Assembly: GCF_031755915.1 (NCBI RefSeq)
Contig: NC_083390.1
Span: 23,493,001-23,557,000, forward strand
Reading direction: 5' to 3'
DNA: 64,000 nt
From: Ziziphus jujuba
Lineage: Eukaryota; Streptophyta; Magnoliopsida; Rosales; Rhamnaceae
Numbering within the stretch: position 1 is the stretch's first letter; each line of letters opens with the position of its first letter. Under the pieces are notes generated by a model. That model worked only from the letters and a program-made list of their open reading frames with translations, was not told the origin of the DNA and ran no database searches. A program made the position numbers and the translations under genes. Positions 1-11,060 of this stretch are shown here, in pieces.

Positions 1-244
1 CTTCTTTTTGTTGATATAGACATTAAAATTTTTGTAGACAGAGTTTAGTTATGTTGATTTCCAACTTAGTTCATTACAAATTATATATGAATTTTTGCAG
101 TAACATGTACATTGCCCCTGGAAACTCTGTTTTTGCTTTTTTTTGTCCCTCATCTTTCTTCGGTGCATTTGTACAATTATAGTCCCTCAGAACTCTGTTT
201 TCCTTTTGTTAGTATTAGCTGATGACAACAACAATCATTTGCAG

Positions 245-1967
245 ATATGAATTTCGTCTAAGGGTGGCTCTGGGAGCTGGCGGTGAATTGATGTTGACTT
301 CCCGAATTCGGAATACAAATACTGATGGAAAGCCATTTACATTCACATTTGCTTATCACACCTATTTTGCTGTTACTGACATCAGGTTCTACTATGAACT
401 TGTTCATTCTTACTGTTGCTTCAAATGCTAATTAAATAGTTAGGTTCCTTTCCCTAGTGAGGTGGGACATGTTGTTGGTTGTATGTATGGTACAAATTTG
501 TGGTCTTTCTCTCCCTCGTAATTTTTTATACCAGGCTTATCCATTAAGTGGTAAAGTACCAATCTTATTTATTTGATCAATGTCAACCAGGACTCATGTT
601 ATAGTCAGAATATTCATGAAATAATATGGAAATGGTATGCATATTAACTGTTGGTTAAAGGAAGACCATAGATTTCCTATTGGCATTTAATAGTGATAAA
701 TAATATGTACAATTGTGATTTGCTGTAATGGTAATACCATTATAAATGTATGCTAAGTTTAGAAGTGGTATACATATTTAAGTGTTTGTTAAAGAAAGAA
801 CACAGATTTCCTATTGGCATTCATTGGTGACAAATAATGTTGTACAATTCTGAGTAATTGTGATGATAATACCATCTCTTAATGTATACTTAATTAAAAA
901 TAAAAGTAACTAAAATTTCTATTTGGACCATATGCCACTGTTTTGGATCTGGTGTTATGCATTGCTGTGTTCTTGCATTTTGCCTTCTGTGTTGTTTCAT
1001 ATTGTTTTTTACATTTTTTTAGTGAAGTGCGGGTAGAAGGATTAGAGACACTGGATTATCTGGATAACCTGAAAGACAAACAGAGATTTACTGAACAAGG
1101 AGATGCTATTACATTTGAATCTGAAGTCAGTATTTTGTTTTGATGAAGAAGCTTTCGATTTTTTTGCTGTGTTATGGTTTTAAAATATTGTACTTGTTGA
1201 TTCCTGAATCATTTTCTTTTACTGTATAGGTGGATAAAGTATATCTCAGTACACCTACAAAAATTGCTGTTCTGGACCATGAAAGAAAGAGAACATTTGA
1301 ATTGCGGAAAGATGGACTTCCAGATGCTGGTGAGTTTCATCATTTAACCTGCTTGCCTACTCTTTCATATTTGCTGCCTAAGCAACATATAGTGAAATAA
1401 TATAATATCTTTTCATCGAATGACTTGGATTATATAACATGAAGAGTTTTCTTGGTTGTTGATCTTGTTTCTTTATTCATTTTTTTCTTTTTTTAATCAA
1501 TTATTGATAATCTGTCTCTCTTTCGTTTGATTTTTAAACCTCCTTGTTTAGAAGGGTTCAAAGATGTGTCTCTGCTTAAGCTGAATTGTATAATGAAAGA
1601 GGCTTACGTAAGCTTAAGCTCTTAGTTTGCAATTTTGCATAGCATATTTAACTTTATCAGAATCGATATTAATGTGATTGTAGTGTTTGGAACTAATGCT
1701 ACAGTCAAGACTGTTGTTTAAGAATATTATATACATTTTTTTCAACTGGCAGTTGTGTGGAATCCATGGGATAAGAAGGCAAAGGCAATACCTGATTTTG
1801 GGCATGATGAGTACAAGAGAATGCTGTGTGTGGAGGCAGCTTGTGTGGAAAAGCCTATTACTCTGAGACCTGGTGAAGAATGGAAAGGTAGGCAGGAACT
1901 GTCTGCTGTTCCCTCCAGTTACTGCAGTGGACAACTTGATCCATCTAAAGTACTCGTTGGTGGTTAA
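245..1967 (+). CDS. Glucose-6-phosphate 1-epimerase (hexose-6-phosphate mutarotase), 3' exons only
   Basis: This is the 3' part of a gene that begins upstream of the window. Four exons join in frame: 245-385, 1023-1125, 1230-1329 and 1753-1967 (TAA). All introns between them are GT-AG. The joined protein carries the aldose-1-epimerase-like core of the plant YeaD/Ymr099c family: GGELMLTSRIRNT, FAYHTYF, EVRVEGLETLDYLDNL, VDKVYLSTPTKIA, DAVVWNPWDKKAK and VEAACVEKPITL, with an SSYCSGQLDP tail. The His of AYHTYF and the Glu of CVEAA lie where this fold has its catalytic His and Glu. The enzyme interconverts alpha and beta anomers of hexose 6-phosphates. The open reading from 222 includes intron sequence, and the real exon starts after the acceptor at 243-244. 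The N-terminal exons, and so any transit peptide, are not visible. Confidence 0.88.
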
Positions 1968-2924
1968 AAGATATATGACCTCAGCTAGCTATTCTGCTTC
2001 ATCCCGTGTACATACAGTACTATAAAGTTTTTCTTTCTTTCTTGGCTAATACATTGGTATTGTTTGGTTTAGCCTGACATTTTGTAAATTTGTAGAGATT
2101 CGTACCTCCCAAAAAGAAAAAAAAAAAAAAAAAAAAAACAGAAAAAGGGAAGAAAACATACACATCTTTAGGCTCTTCTATTTCTGACCTTAAAAAGAAA
2201 GAAGGAAAAGAAAGTTACCTTCTGGATGGGTTTTCCCTTGACAATTTTCATGACTAAAATTGTCTAAAGCCTTCTTAGTGAATGGTGTTTGTATCTTTTT
2301 GCTTTGGATATGAAAAGACATATCCTGGAGATTAGAATCATATATAGCATGATAGTAATGGGATGTTTTACAAGCTTGTAACACTATAATTTACATGTGG
2401 TAAAAATATTGCTCATCAAAATGTATAAATGCATGCTGTTAGAATTTCGAAAATGGATACGTCCAAATAAAATTGTAAGTGTATTTAGAATTATAAAGAA
2501 ATAGTCTACACAAATCAACTGGAATTGTGTGGATGTATTTGGTAAGATGCCACATTACTACAAACAAACAAAACTTTTTTTTTTTTTTTTTTTTATGTTA
2601 ATAACACAAAACTTAGGTGGGTGTATTTAGCAATATTATCAGGATAACTGTAGACCCCCCTAAAAATTGTGTGGGTGTAACTGGAAATGAAAGGTAAATT
2701 ACTCTATGCACCCTCAGAAAATTAATAATAAAAATCACTACATATACCACCAGAATTTTGCGATGTGTATTAAGCAATAGGACTTGGAATACTTTTATAA
2801 ATTTATTTAGCTCCCAAAAAGGGTTACTAGATGCACCCCTATAAAATGTGCCGGTGTATTAAGCAGAACCATGATGATGACTCTATACGGGCACGCGAAT
2901 GCCGTGCGGATGTATTTAAGAAAC
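1968..2924. other. 3' flank of the epimerase gene with simple repeats
   Basis: The first 130 bases are a plausible 3' UTR. A 20-base A tract lies near 2119-2138 and a T tract near 2577-2594. From about 2520 to 2930 the sequence carries several imperfect copies of a short phrase (forms of GTGTGGGTGTATTTAGCAA, for example near 2527, 2616, 2671, 2767 and 2907), which looks like a decayed tandem repeat. No coding region was recognised. Confidence 0.5.
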
Positions 2925-3525
2925 CTTTTTCTTCTACATTTTATAATTAATCTGATGCTTTGAAACCTTTGCAAGTTTCTTTGCCTGAGAAAAACAAAGA
3001 TATTATATATATATATATATATATATTTACCAAATTAAAGGGAAACTCTCAATTCTCTTAAACAAGTTTCTGGATTTAACTCTTCAAATTTGCAAGTGAA
3101 GGAATTCAATTTATACGAGGTTACTGTGTCTTTGTGTCAACTTGCTTTCTAGATCATTTCTCTTTTCCATTTCACACCCATGAAACACTTCCATGGTTAT
3201 TAAATGACTCGGGTGGCGAATCGGTGAAACAGAAAATTGAGCAGCCTTGTTAGAATTGTTATCCCGTAGGTTCAACAGTTGTCAAGTTTACATCTTTGCT
3301 CATGTTTATTTGATTTTGAGTAGTATTTACTTACCTTTTGCATGTTATGACAGACATTCCATGTTCTTCAAATTAATGGAATCAATGTTGAGGTGAAATT
3401 TTAGGGTGAATAAAAGGTATCTCCTAAAACGCTAGTTTCTTTTTACTTGACATTTTGAATCTACCGTGTTGTCCTCACTTTCTTTTTTGCTTGACATTTT
3501 GAATCTATGGTGTTGTCCTCACATG
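2925..3525 (+). pseudogene. Partial duplicate of the aspartate kinase gene (intron 11, exon 12, start of intron 12)
   Basis: This stretch aligns end to end with about 9705-10285 inside the intact aspartate kinase gene 7 kb downstream. It covers most of intron 11, including the shared phrases TTTGCCTGAGAAAAACAAAG, the TA-repeat, AACAAGTTTCTGGATTT and GAGCAGCCTTGTTAGAATTG. It continues through a copy of exon 12 at about 3355-3418 and the start of intron 12. The exon copy has lost function: the acceptor is followed by ACATTCC instead of GCATTCC, and in-frame stops arise (TTTTAG, GAATAAAAG). The intron is retained, so this is a DNA-level duplication and not a processed copy. Near the end, a phrase around TTGACATTTTGAATCTA occurs twice (about 3446 and 3489). 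Confidence 0.85.
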
Positions 3526-4536
3526 CATGGTGCTTATAGAAACTTGGATATTGAAATGTTGATGGATTTAGATTTGGATATGTGCTCAGGTCTTCTTTAT
3601 GGATCTAAAAGCAGCCAAAAGGTTCCGATCGAAAAGTATCGAACTTTAAAAATAAACTAATTTTTGGCATTAGCTTTTTGGAAATTGGTTTATTAAGATT
3701 CAATTTTTTTGGTAAGTAATAAAAAAGTTGTAACTTGTAAGTAATTAAAATTTATTTTATGTAAAAAAATTAAAGATAAATTAGTATTAAATTTTTTTAA
3801 AATTAATTTTCTAAATATTTTCAAAATGAGGTCTTTGTAATGGAACAACTTTCCTATATAGAAGGAAATTTAATCCCTTGATCTCCACTTTCATAACAGA
3901 ATTATATTTCTATTAATTTTATTAATTACCAAACAGGAACTAAGATTATTCTACAATATTGAGAAAAACTTCTAAAATTAATTGAAAACTTATTTATAGA
4001 GGGAAAAAAAAAATGAAGAAAACTTTAAAATAAATGGAAGCTATTTTTTTTTTTCCCTTTGTTTATACGTAATTTATGATATAGGATGGTTGAGATTTAA
4101 ATTCTGAGAGTAACATTGTCCTTTAATTAAGGTGAACGATATTTTTAATGAGAGTGTGATTGTCAATTAATGCTGAGATTTATTTTCCTTTTTAGAAAGA
4201 AATAGAGTTTTATGAGGAAATTAAAGAGATCTAATGTTATCTCATTGTTTACCATTTTGACCTTCTTTTAAAACTTGAGAAACTTTTTGAAAAGTGTTAA
4301 AACGATAAATATGAAACCTTGAACATATAAAGAACGCTAGTTTTTTTTTGGGAATAAATATAAAGAACATTACTATTAATTTTTTTTTTCCAATTTGCAT
4401 ATAAACTGGAAAAATTATATAGTAGGGTTTTATTTGTAAATTGGAAAAGTTTACATATAAAGAACAATTCAAATTTGAAAGCAATCAGTGGGATCAATTG
4501 CCCTCACTGCCCATGGTAAAATCCTTTATACAAGTA
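3526..4536. other. AT-rich intergenic DNA, nothing recognised
   Basis: Short open readings here are AT-rich, lack coding character and match nothing I recognise. The stretch separates the partial aspartate kinase copy from the foldback element. Confidence 0.4.
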
Positions 4537-5798
4537 GGGATAAATATATTTCAGTATCCTTTATAATCACAAATATTTTAATTGAGCTTTTTAAAATCAA
4601 TTTTAACACATTCATATTTTTTATTTGAAAAATTATTTCAATGTGATCTAAATGCGTTAAATTTATTGGATTCCATCAAATTGAGATCATGTGCAACTCA
4701 TGTGACCCTCAAAAATTATTTTTTATTATTTTTTAAAATTTCATTTGTTTATTTTGTAGGAGTAAAAGAAAAAAACATTTTAGTACCCTCTAAAATCATT
4801 GAATTTTATTTTGGATCTCTAAAATCAATTTTTTCACATTGATAAAGAATATTAGATTTTTAACAAAATTTAACAGCTAAAAAAAATTATATGCTAAAAA
4901 AATTTTAAGAACACGATAGAAATATCAGATAGTAAAAAAAAAATTTGACAGTCTTAAAAAAAATACCAAATATTTAAAAAAATTTAAGAGTAAAAAAAAA
5001 AAAAATCAAATAGCAAAAAAAAAATAAAATTAAAGTATAATAAAAAATATTAAATATTCAAAAAAATTCCAAGAGCTTCATAAAAGTATCATTTATCGAA
5101 ACAATTTTGAAAGCCAAAAAAATTACAAAGAATACTAGATATTCAAAAAAAAAAAAAAAAAACCAAGAACCCAAAATAAAATAAACTAGATGTTAAAACA
5201 AAATCTAAAAGTATGAAAAAATCATATGATAAAAAAATACTGAATACTTGAATATTTGATACTTTTATTAGACTTTTGAAATTATTTTAATACCTAATAT
5301 TTCTTGTCATGCTTTCAAAATTTTTTTTGCCATCTAGTATTTTTTTGGACTCTCAGATTTTTTTTTTTTGAGCCTTTGGTATTTTTTTGATGCTGTCAAA
5401 ATTTTTTTTACTATCTTGTTTTTTTATCGTGTTTTCAAAATTTTATTAGCATTTAATTTTTTTTTAACTCTTAGATTTTATTAAATATCTAATATTATTT
5501 ATCAACATGAGAAAATTGATTTTAGAGATCCAAAATGAAATTCAGTGATTTTAGAGGGTATTAAAGTGTTTTTGTTTCTTTTACTCCCACAAAACAAACA
5601 AATGAAATTTAAAAAATAATAAAAAATAATTTTTGAGGGGTCACGTGATCCTAATTTGACGAAATCCATTAAATTTAACACAATTGGATTACATTGAAAT
5701 AATTTTTCAAATAAAAAATATCAATGTGTCAAAATTAATTTTAAAAAATTTAATTGAAATATTTATGATTATAAAAGATATTAAAGTGCATTTATCCC
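4537..5798. mobile_element. Foldback DNA transposon, probably Mutator-like (non-autonomous)
   Basis: The element is a near-complete palindrome of 1.26 kb. The left end begins GGGATAAAT and the right end closes with ATTTATCCC. The arms pair for about 350 bases with short gaps: for example left 4700-4760 (CCTCAAAAATTATTTTTTAT) against right 5610-5645, and left 4795-4835 (TTTTGGATCTCTAAAATCAA) against right 5515-5545. The A/T-rich centre is also inverted. The flanks are ATACAAGTA (4528-4536) and ATGCAAATA (5799-5807), matching at 7 of 9 positions, as expected for an old 9-bp target duplication of the Mutator superfamily. There is no transposase gene. The Mutator assignment is an inference from TSD length and terminal G; the inverted repeat itself is directly visible. 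Confidence 0.8.
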
Positions 5799-5999
5799 AT
5801 GCAAATATGAGTCCAACAAAGATACTTGGAGACCAAGCAAGATGTTTAAATTTGTTGTTCCAAAAATTATAAAAAAAAAAAAAGAAAAAAAAGAAAAGGA
5901 AAATGATTTTACATTTGACTTATTAAATATGACACGTTGACCTCATTACAAAATCTAACCACCCACATTCCATTCCACTAATAAAGGGAATGGCACCGG

Positions 6000-6007
6000 T
6001 ATATAAA
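6000..6007 (+). promoter_or_regulatory. TATA box of the aspartate kinase gene
   Basis: TATATAAA followed by GGGAGGCGG lies 364 bases before the aspartate kinase ATG. The leader after it contains a probable 5'-UTR intron: donor AAG|GTGCAT at 6154, and acceptor TTTTGCAG ending at 6325. Removing it leaves a leader of roughly 170 bases. Confidence 0.65.
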
Positions 6008-6370
6008 GGGAGGCGGCAACTCAGAACCGGAAAATATACCCTACATTAGTACTCTCCAAAGTGACAAAACGTCGTTCGCAGTTTGTACTATTTCTCTTTG
6101 AAAAGGAGGCTCTGCATTTACTTATTTCTTTGAAACCGGAAAAGCTTTTGAAGGTGCATGCTTCTTGAACTCCACTTTGCTTTGTCAATATTTCTACTAT
6201 ACATAACATATATATATATATATATATTGTACGGTTGTTATTTAGATATGGTTTTCGCACAATGTAAGAATTGAGGAAATTAATCTGATATATATATATA
6301 TATTTTTTATTATTGGATTTTGCAGAGTGAATTTTGTATAAGATATTTTGCGTAATTAGTCGCATTAACA

Positions 6371-7018
6371 ATGCAGACCGCACTGCATTTTTGTGGGGCT
6401 AAAATAGCTTGGCCTTTATCTTGGGCTTCCGGTGGGTGTTGTCTGAGTTATCAACCTGTTCTGTCTGAGAAGCTTTCTTTTGCAGCTTGTGTGACTTATA
6501 CTGGGGCTTTGAACTCTAGTCTAAAAAAGTCATCAATTTCTATAAGTAATAGAGTATCATTAAGAGTGAAATCAAGTAGTTGTGATGGAGGAAGAATTGT
6601 GGATGTAATTGAAAAGAATGAGATTGAGAGTCAAAGTTTCCAAGGAAACGAAAAGCGGTTGTCATGTGTGATGAAGTTTGGAGGATCATCTGTGGCATCT
6701 GCAGAGAGGATGAGAGAGGTGGCTGATCTTATACTCAGTTTTCCCAAGGAGAGGCCTGTCATTGTTCTCTCCGCTATGGGGAAGACAACTAACAAACTCT
6801 TACAGGTATTCTAGGTCTCTCTCCATTATTATTATTTTCTTCTTTCTTTTGCTTTGCCTTATGGAAAAACGGTTTCTGATTTGTTAGGCTGGAGAAAAGG
6901 CTGCTAGTTGCGGTATTACCAACTTATCTACTATTGATGAATTCAGCTCTATCAAAGAATTGCATCTCAGGCGAGACTTTTTTTTTTTTTTTTGGGGGAA
7001 TTATTTCGTTCTGAAACC

Positions 7019-7052
<34 letters not shown>

Positions 7053-10000
7053 TATATTTATATTTTATTATGCTCTACACTGTGCAGGACCGTGGATGTT
7101 CTTGGAGTAGATAGATCTATCATTGCATGTGAGTAGAGATAGATAAATCTATGTTTAAAGTTCTTTTTCTATCTCCATTTGATCTTCGATCTTTGTTTTT
7201 TGTTCTTGGTTTCTTTATCTCTATTTGATCTTTGATCTTTGCACTTTTTCTTATACAATATATTCTAAAAATCAATGCAAAATGCATTTATAATGAATTC
7301 TACATCTCTATGATGCTCACTTTGGAAAAATTATTTTTCAGCACACTTAGAAGAGTTGGAGCAACTTCTGAAGGGAATTGCAATAGATAAAGAGTTGAAT
7401 CTAAGAACAAGAGACTACTTGGTTTCTTTTGGGGAGTGCATGTGCACAAGAATTTTTGCAGGTTATTTAAACAAGATTGGAGTTAAAGCCTGCCAGGTAT
7501 GTGTTGTTTTCAGGTTCTTGAGACTGTAATTCTGTGGCTCAACTAGGATATTTCATGAGATATAAATGAAAAAAAAAAAAAAAAAAAAAGGAAAAAAAGA
7601 CAAGCCGGTATATGCTTTCTCATTTAAAATTATGGTGGTAGAGAAACCCCGCTTGTTAGCACTGACATATTCTAATGTTTTTGCAGTATGATGCTTTTGA
7701 AATTGGTTTTATGACCACAGATGACTTCACAAATGCTGTTATTTTGGAGGAAACTTATCCGACTGTTGCAAAGAGAATCAACGATGATTGGATTTGTAAT
7801 TCTGCAGTTCCAATTGTTACTGGTTTCCTTGGAAAGGTGTTTAGCTGGCAAAGTGCTTCCTTTTTTCTTCTTTTGATTTGATTCAACTTTTAAAGCACCT
7901 TACATTATGCTTCCATGCTGTAGGGCTTCAGGTCAGGTGCAGTGACTACACTAGGCAGGGGTGGTAGTGATTTGACGGCCACAGCCATCGGTAAAGCATT
8001 AGAGGTCCGAGAAATTCAGGTGAGTTTCTGATGTTTCAAATTTATGTATGTTTTTGATACATGGATATTTAATTATCATGACCTATTAGGTTTTATGATC
8101 ACAAAAGACGCATAAAGATGTAACTAGACCAGTGAATGGTAGTTTATAAAAATGGCAAAATATATGGCAAAGTCTCTTGTTGAATTCTAGATCGTTTCCA
8201 TGAGTTCATTGTTCTGCTTACAATCCTTTACAGGTTTGGAAAGATGTTGATGGTATTTTAACGTGTGATCCAAATACATATCCAAGCGCTAAACTTGTCC
8301 CTCATCTGATCTTTTATGAGGCTGTGGAACTTGCAAATTCTGGTGCTCAGGTATTATTATTTTGTACCTTCTAAACTACTTGAGCAATGTAAAATCTCAG
8401 CTTTGACAATGGTAATTTGGTATGGTGGTTATAGGCCAAAAATTTGGTATAGCAAATTTGATAGTGTTTACCTGCATGCCCAATGCCTAATCTGTATACA
8501 TTCATAGATGCAATGAACGGCACTATACTGGGACCCCCAATTGGATTCTTAGAGAGAAGTTTGATTACACTAGTGATCTTATCAAGAGATGGGCATGAAT
8601 TGAAAATTATTTTTGTTCCTATTCCAGGTATTGCATCCAGAGGCGATGAGACCAGCTATGGAGGCTGACATTCCTATTAGGGTTAAAAACTCTTTCAATC
8701 CCAACGCTCCAGGAACTCTCATTGCCCGGACAAGGGATATGAGCGAGGTTTGTGACTTTAACATTTCTTAAAAAACTAAAATACGACAAGTGTATTTATG
8801 CTAGAAAAAGAATTTACTTGTCTTTTTTTCAATTGCAGGCAGTACTAACCGGCATTGTTTTGAAACGGAATGTGACTATGTTGGACATTGTTAGCACTCG
8901 GATGCTTGGTCAAGTGGGCTTCCTTGCTAAAGTGAGAAAACAAACAACCTCAAATTTTTTTTTCGCTGCTTCATTTTTGCTGCTTGGTTGCCTTAGTTGT
9001 TAATTGCTAAATCTATTAGTGTACCTTTTTCCAATGCAGGTATCTTCAACCTTTGAAGATTTGGGCATATCCGTGGATTCTATAGCTACCACTGAAGTCA
9101 GTATATCTTTGACATTAGATCCCTCAAAGCTTTGGAGCAGAGAGCTATTTCAACAGGCAAGCATTAATATTATCTCATGCTCACTATGTGGTTAAATATT
9201 ATTATTTGCGGGCTACATGGCCACAGGCCTAAGTTATAAGATTTTACAATTGTCCGCAGAGGATTTTTCGTCCTGTTGTTATTTACTCAGGTTCTAATAC
9301 AATCAATACGAAAGAATTATATAGCATGTATAGCAAGTTGTAAAGTAATTCAAATTAATAGAACAAGCTGCTCATACCTCTTATATTTCTCGTATTTCAC
9401 TGTCAAGTGAGATTCCGGTCTTTATTCATTGGGATTCTGTATTGTTTTGTAATGCTTCTGGTGCTTTTGTAACTTCTTGACAGGAACTTGACCATGTTGT
9501 TGAAGAACTGGAGAAAATTGCTGTTGTGAAACTTAAAAACAGAACAATCTTATCCCTCGTTGGAAATGCGCAGAGGTCATCACTAATACTAGAAAAGGTG
9601 CTGCTTTTCATTGTTTTTCTTCTTATCTAGAATCATGCTACCTGAAGTACTTTCTGGTTCTTTGGTTGACTGCAAGTACCTTCATGCTTTTTTTTTTTCT
9701 TTTTTTTTTTTCTGCATTTTATACTAAATTTCATGCTTTGAACCTTCTGGAACATCTTTGCCTGAGAAAAAACAAAGATCTCATATATATGTATATATAT
9801 ATATATATATATAAATATTATTTACCAAATGAAAGGTAAACTCTCAACTCTCCTAAACAAGTTTCTGGATTTTAACTCCTCCAAATTTGCAACTGAAGGA
9901 ATTCAATCTTTACAAAATCAAATGTCTTTGTGTCAACTTGCTTCCTAGATAATTTCTTTTTTCCCTTTTCATACCCATGAAACACTTCCATGCTTATTAA

Positions 10001-10460
10001 ATGATTCGGGTGGTGAATGGGTGCGACAGAAAATTGAGCAGCCTTGTTAGAATTGTTATGCTGCAGGTTCAACCGTTGTCAAGTTTTGTGTCTTTGTCCA
10101 TTATTATTTGATTTTTGAGTATATTTGCCTACCTTTTGCATGTTATGACAGGCATTCCATGTTCTTGGAACTAATGGAATCAATGTTAAGATGATCTCTC
10201 AGGGTGAATCAAAGGTCTCTCCTAAAACCCAATGATTCTTATGTTTCTTTTTACTCACATTTTGAATCTATGGTATTGTCCCCAAGGATTTAGTTTTGGG
10301 TACTGGCTAATTTTTTTTTTTTTTCATTTATTTTTTATGTTCTACCACTGGCCAGGATAACATTGCTAACATCTCCTTGATTATCAACGACGATGAAGCA
10401 GAGCAGTGTGTTGCGGCTCTCCACCAGGCCTTCTTTGAGGGCCCAGCGTCTCTGAACTGA
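6371..10460 (+). CDS. Aspartate kinase, monofunctional, chloroplast-targeted
   Basis: Thirteen exons join in frame: 6371-6805, 6888-6970, 7088-7128, 7342-7496, 7687-7836, 7924-8019, 8234-8350, 8628-8747, 8839-8931, 9040-9156, 9484-9597, 10152-10214 and 10356-10460 (TGA). They give 562 residues, the usual size for plant AK (about 550-570). The enzyme phosphorylates aspartate, the first step towards lysine, threonine, methionine and isoleucine, in the plastid. The first 90 or so residues are Ser-rich and transit-peptide-like. KFGGSS follows at 102-107, then SFGECMCTRIFAGYLN, TLGRGGSDLTA (nucleotide and substrate binding), and two C-terminal ACT domains (VTMLDIVSTRMLGQVGFL and ILSLVGNAQRS onward). 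No homoserine dehydrogenase domain follows, so this is the monofunctional, typically lysine-sensitive type. Introns 6971-7087 and 9157-9483 use GC donors. Exon 13 begins DNIANIS where relatives usually have a shorter VNIS, a small insertion. Confidence 0.95.
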
Positions 10461-11060
10461 AAAAATCAAAGAATGCTTCAGTTTCAGCACAATAGGAGAA
10501 GGATATCAAATTCTTTAATGGTGGTGGTGGTGGTGTAGTACTAATCTAATTTAATACAGCATGGTGATTTTTGGTTTTGACTTTTTATTTTTATTCAGTG
10601 GAGAAGTTCCCCACATCGTGCTCTCTTATTTGTTGGATTAGAAGCATAGAATGTGGGATTGTTGCTCATGCTTTTATATTGGAGAAAATGTTCACTGCTT
10701 AGCTTATAGGCTGGAGTGAAAAATCTACTAGTCTTTCTTTTTATTTGCTAAAATTTGCTGCATTTTGTTGTGTTACGGAATTGGGAGAAAAACAAATGGC
10801 AACAGAAACAAAGAAATCGAAGAACAAACACACAATTAACGTGGAAACCTTTGACGGGAAAAACCACGGGCAGGGAGAAGCAAATCCAATATCGAAATAT
10901 TTGTACAAGGTGAGCCAAATTTCGAGATACCCTAAAAAACCCCAATGACGGCCGAACAAAAATACAGATATATATATAGTACAGAAGAAATCCTAAAATT
11001 GAACAGGTCCATACCGCGAGCTTTTCGGGTCGGGTCAACAAGAATTCAGGTCACAAACTC
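10461..11060. other. Aspartate kinase 3' UTR and a possible retroelement scrap
   Basis: The first 260 bases are a likely 3' UTR with a (GGT)n stretch at about 10520-10535. At 10790-10960 the phrases AATTAACGTGGAAACC and CGGGAAAAACCACGGGCAG resemble sequences I associate with dispersed plant retroelements. I could not place the family. The open readings on both strands here look incidental. Confidence 0.35.
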
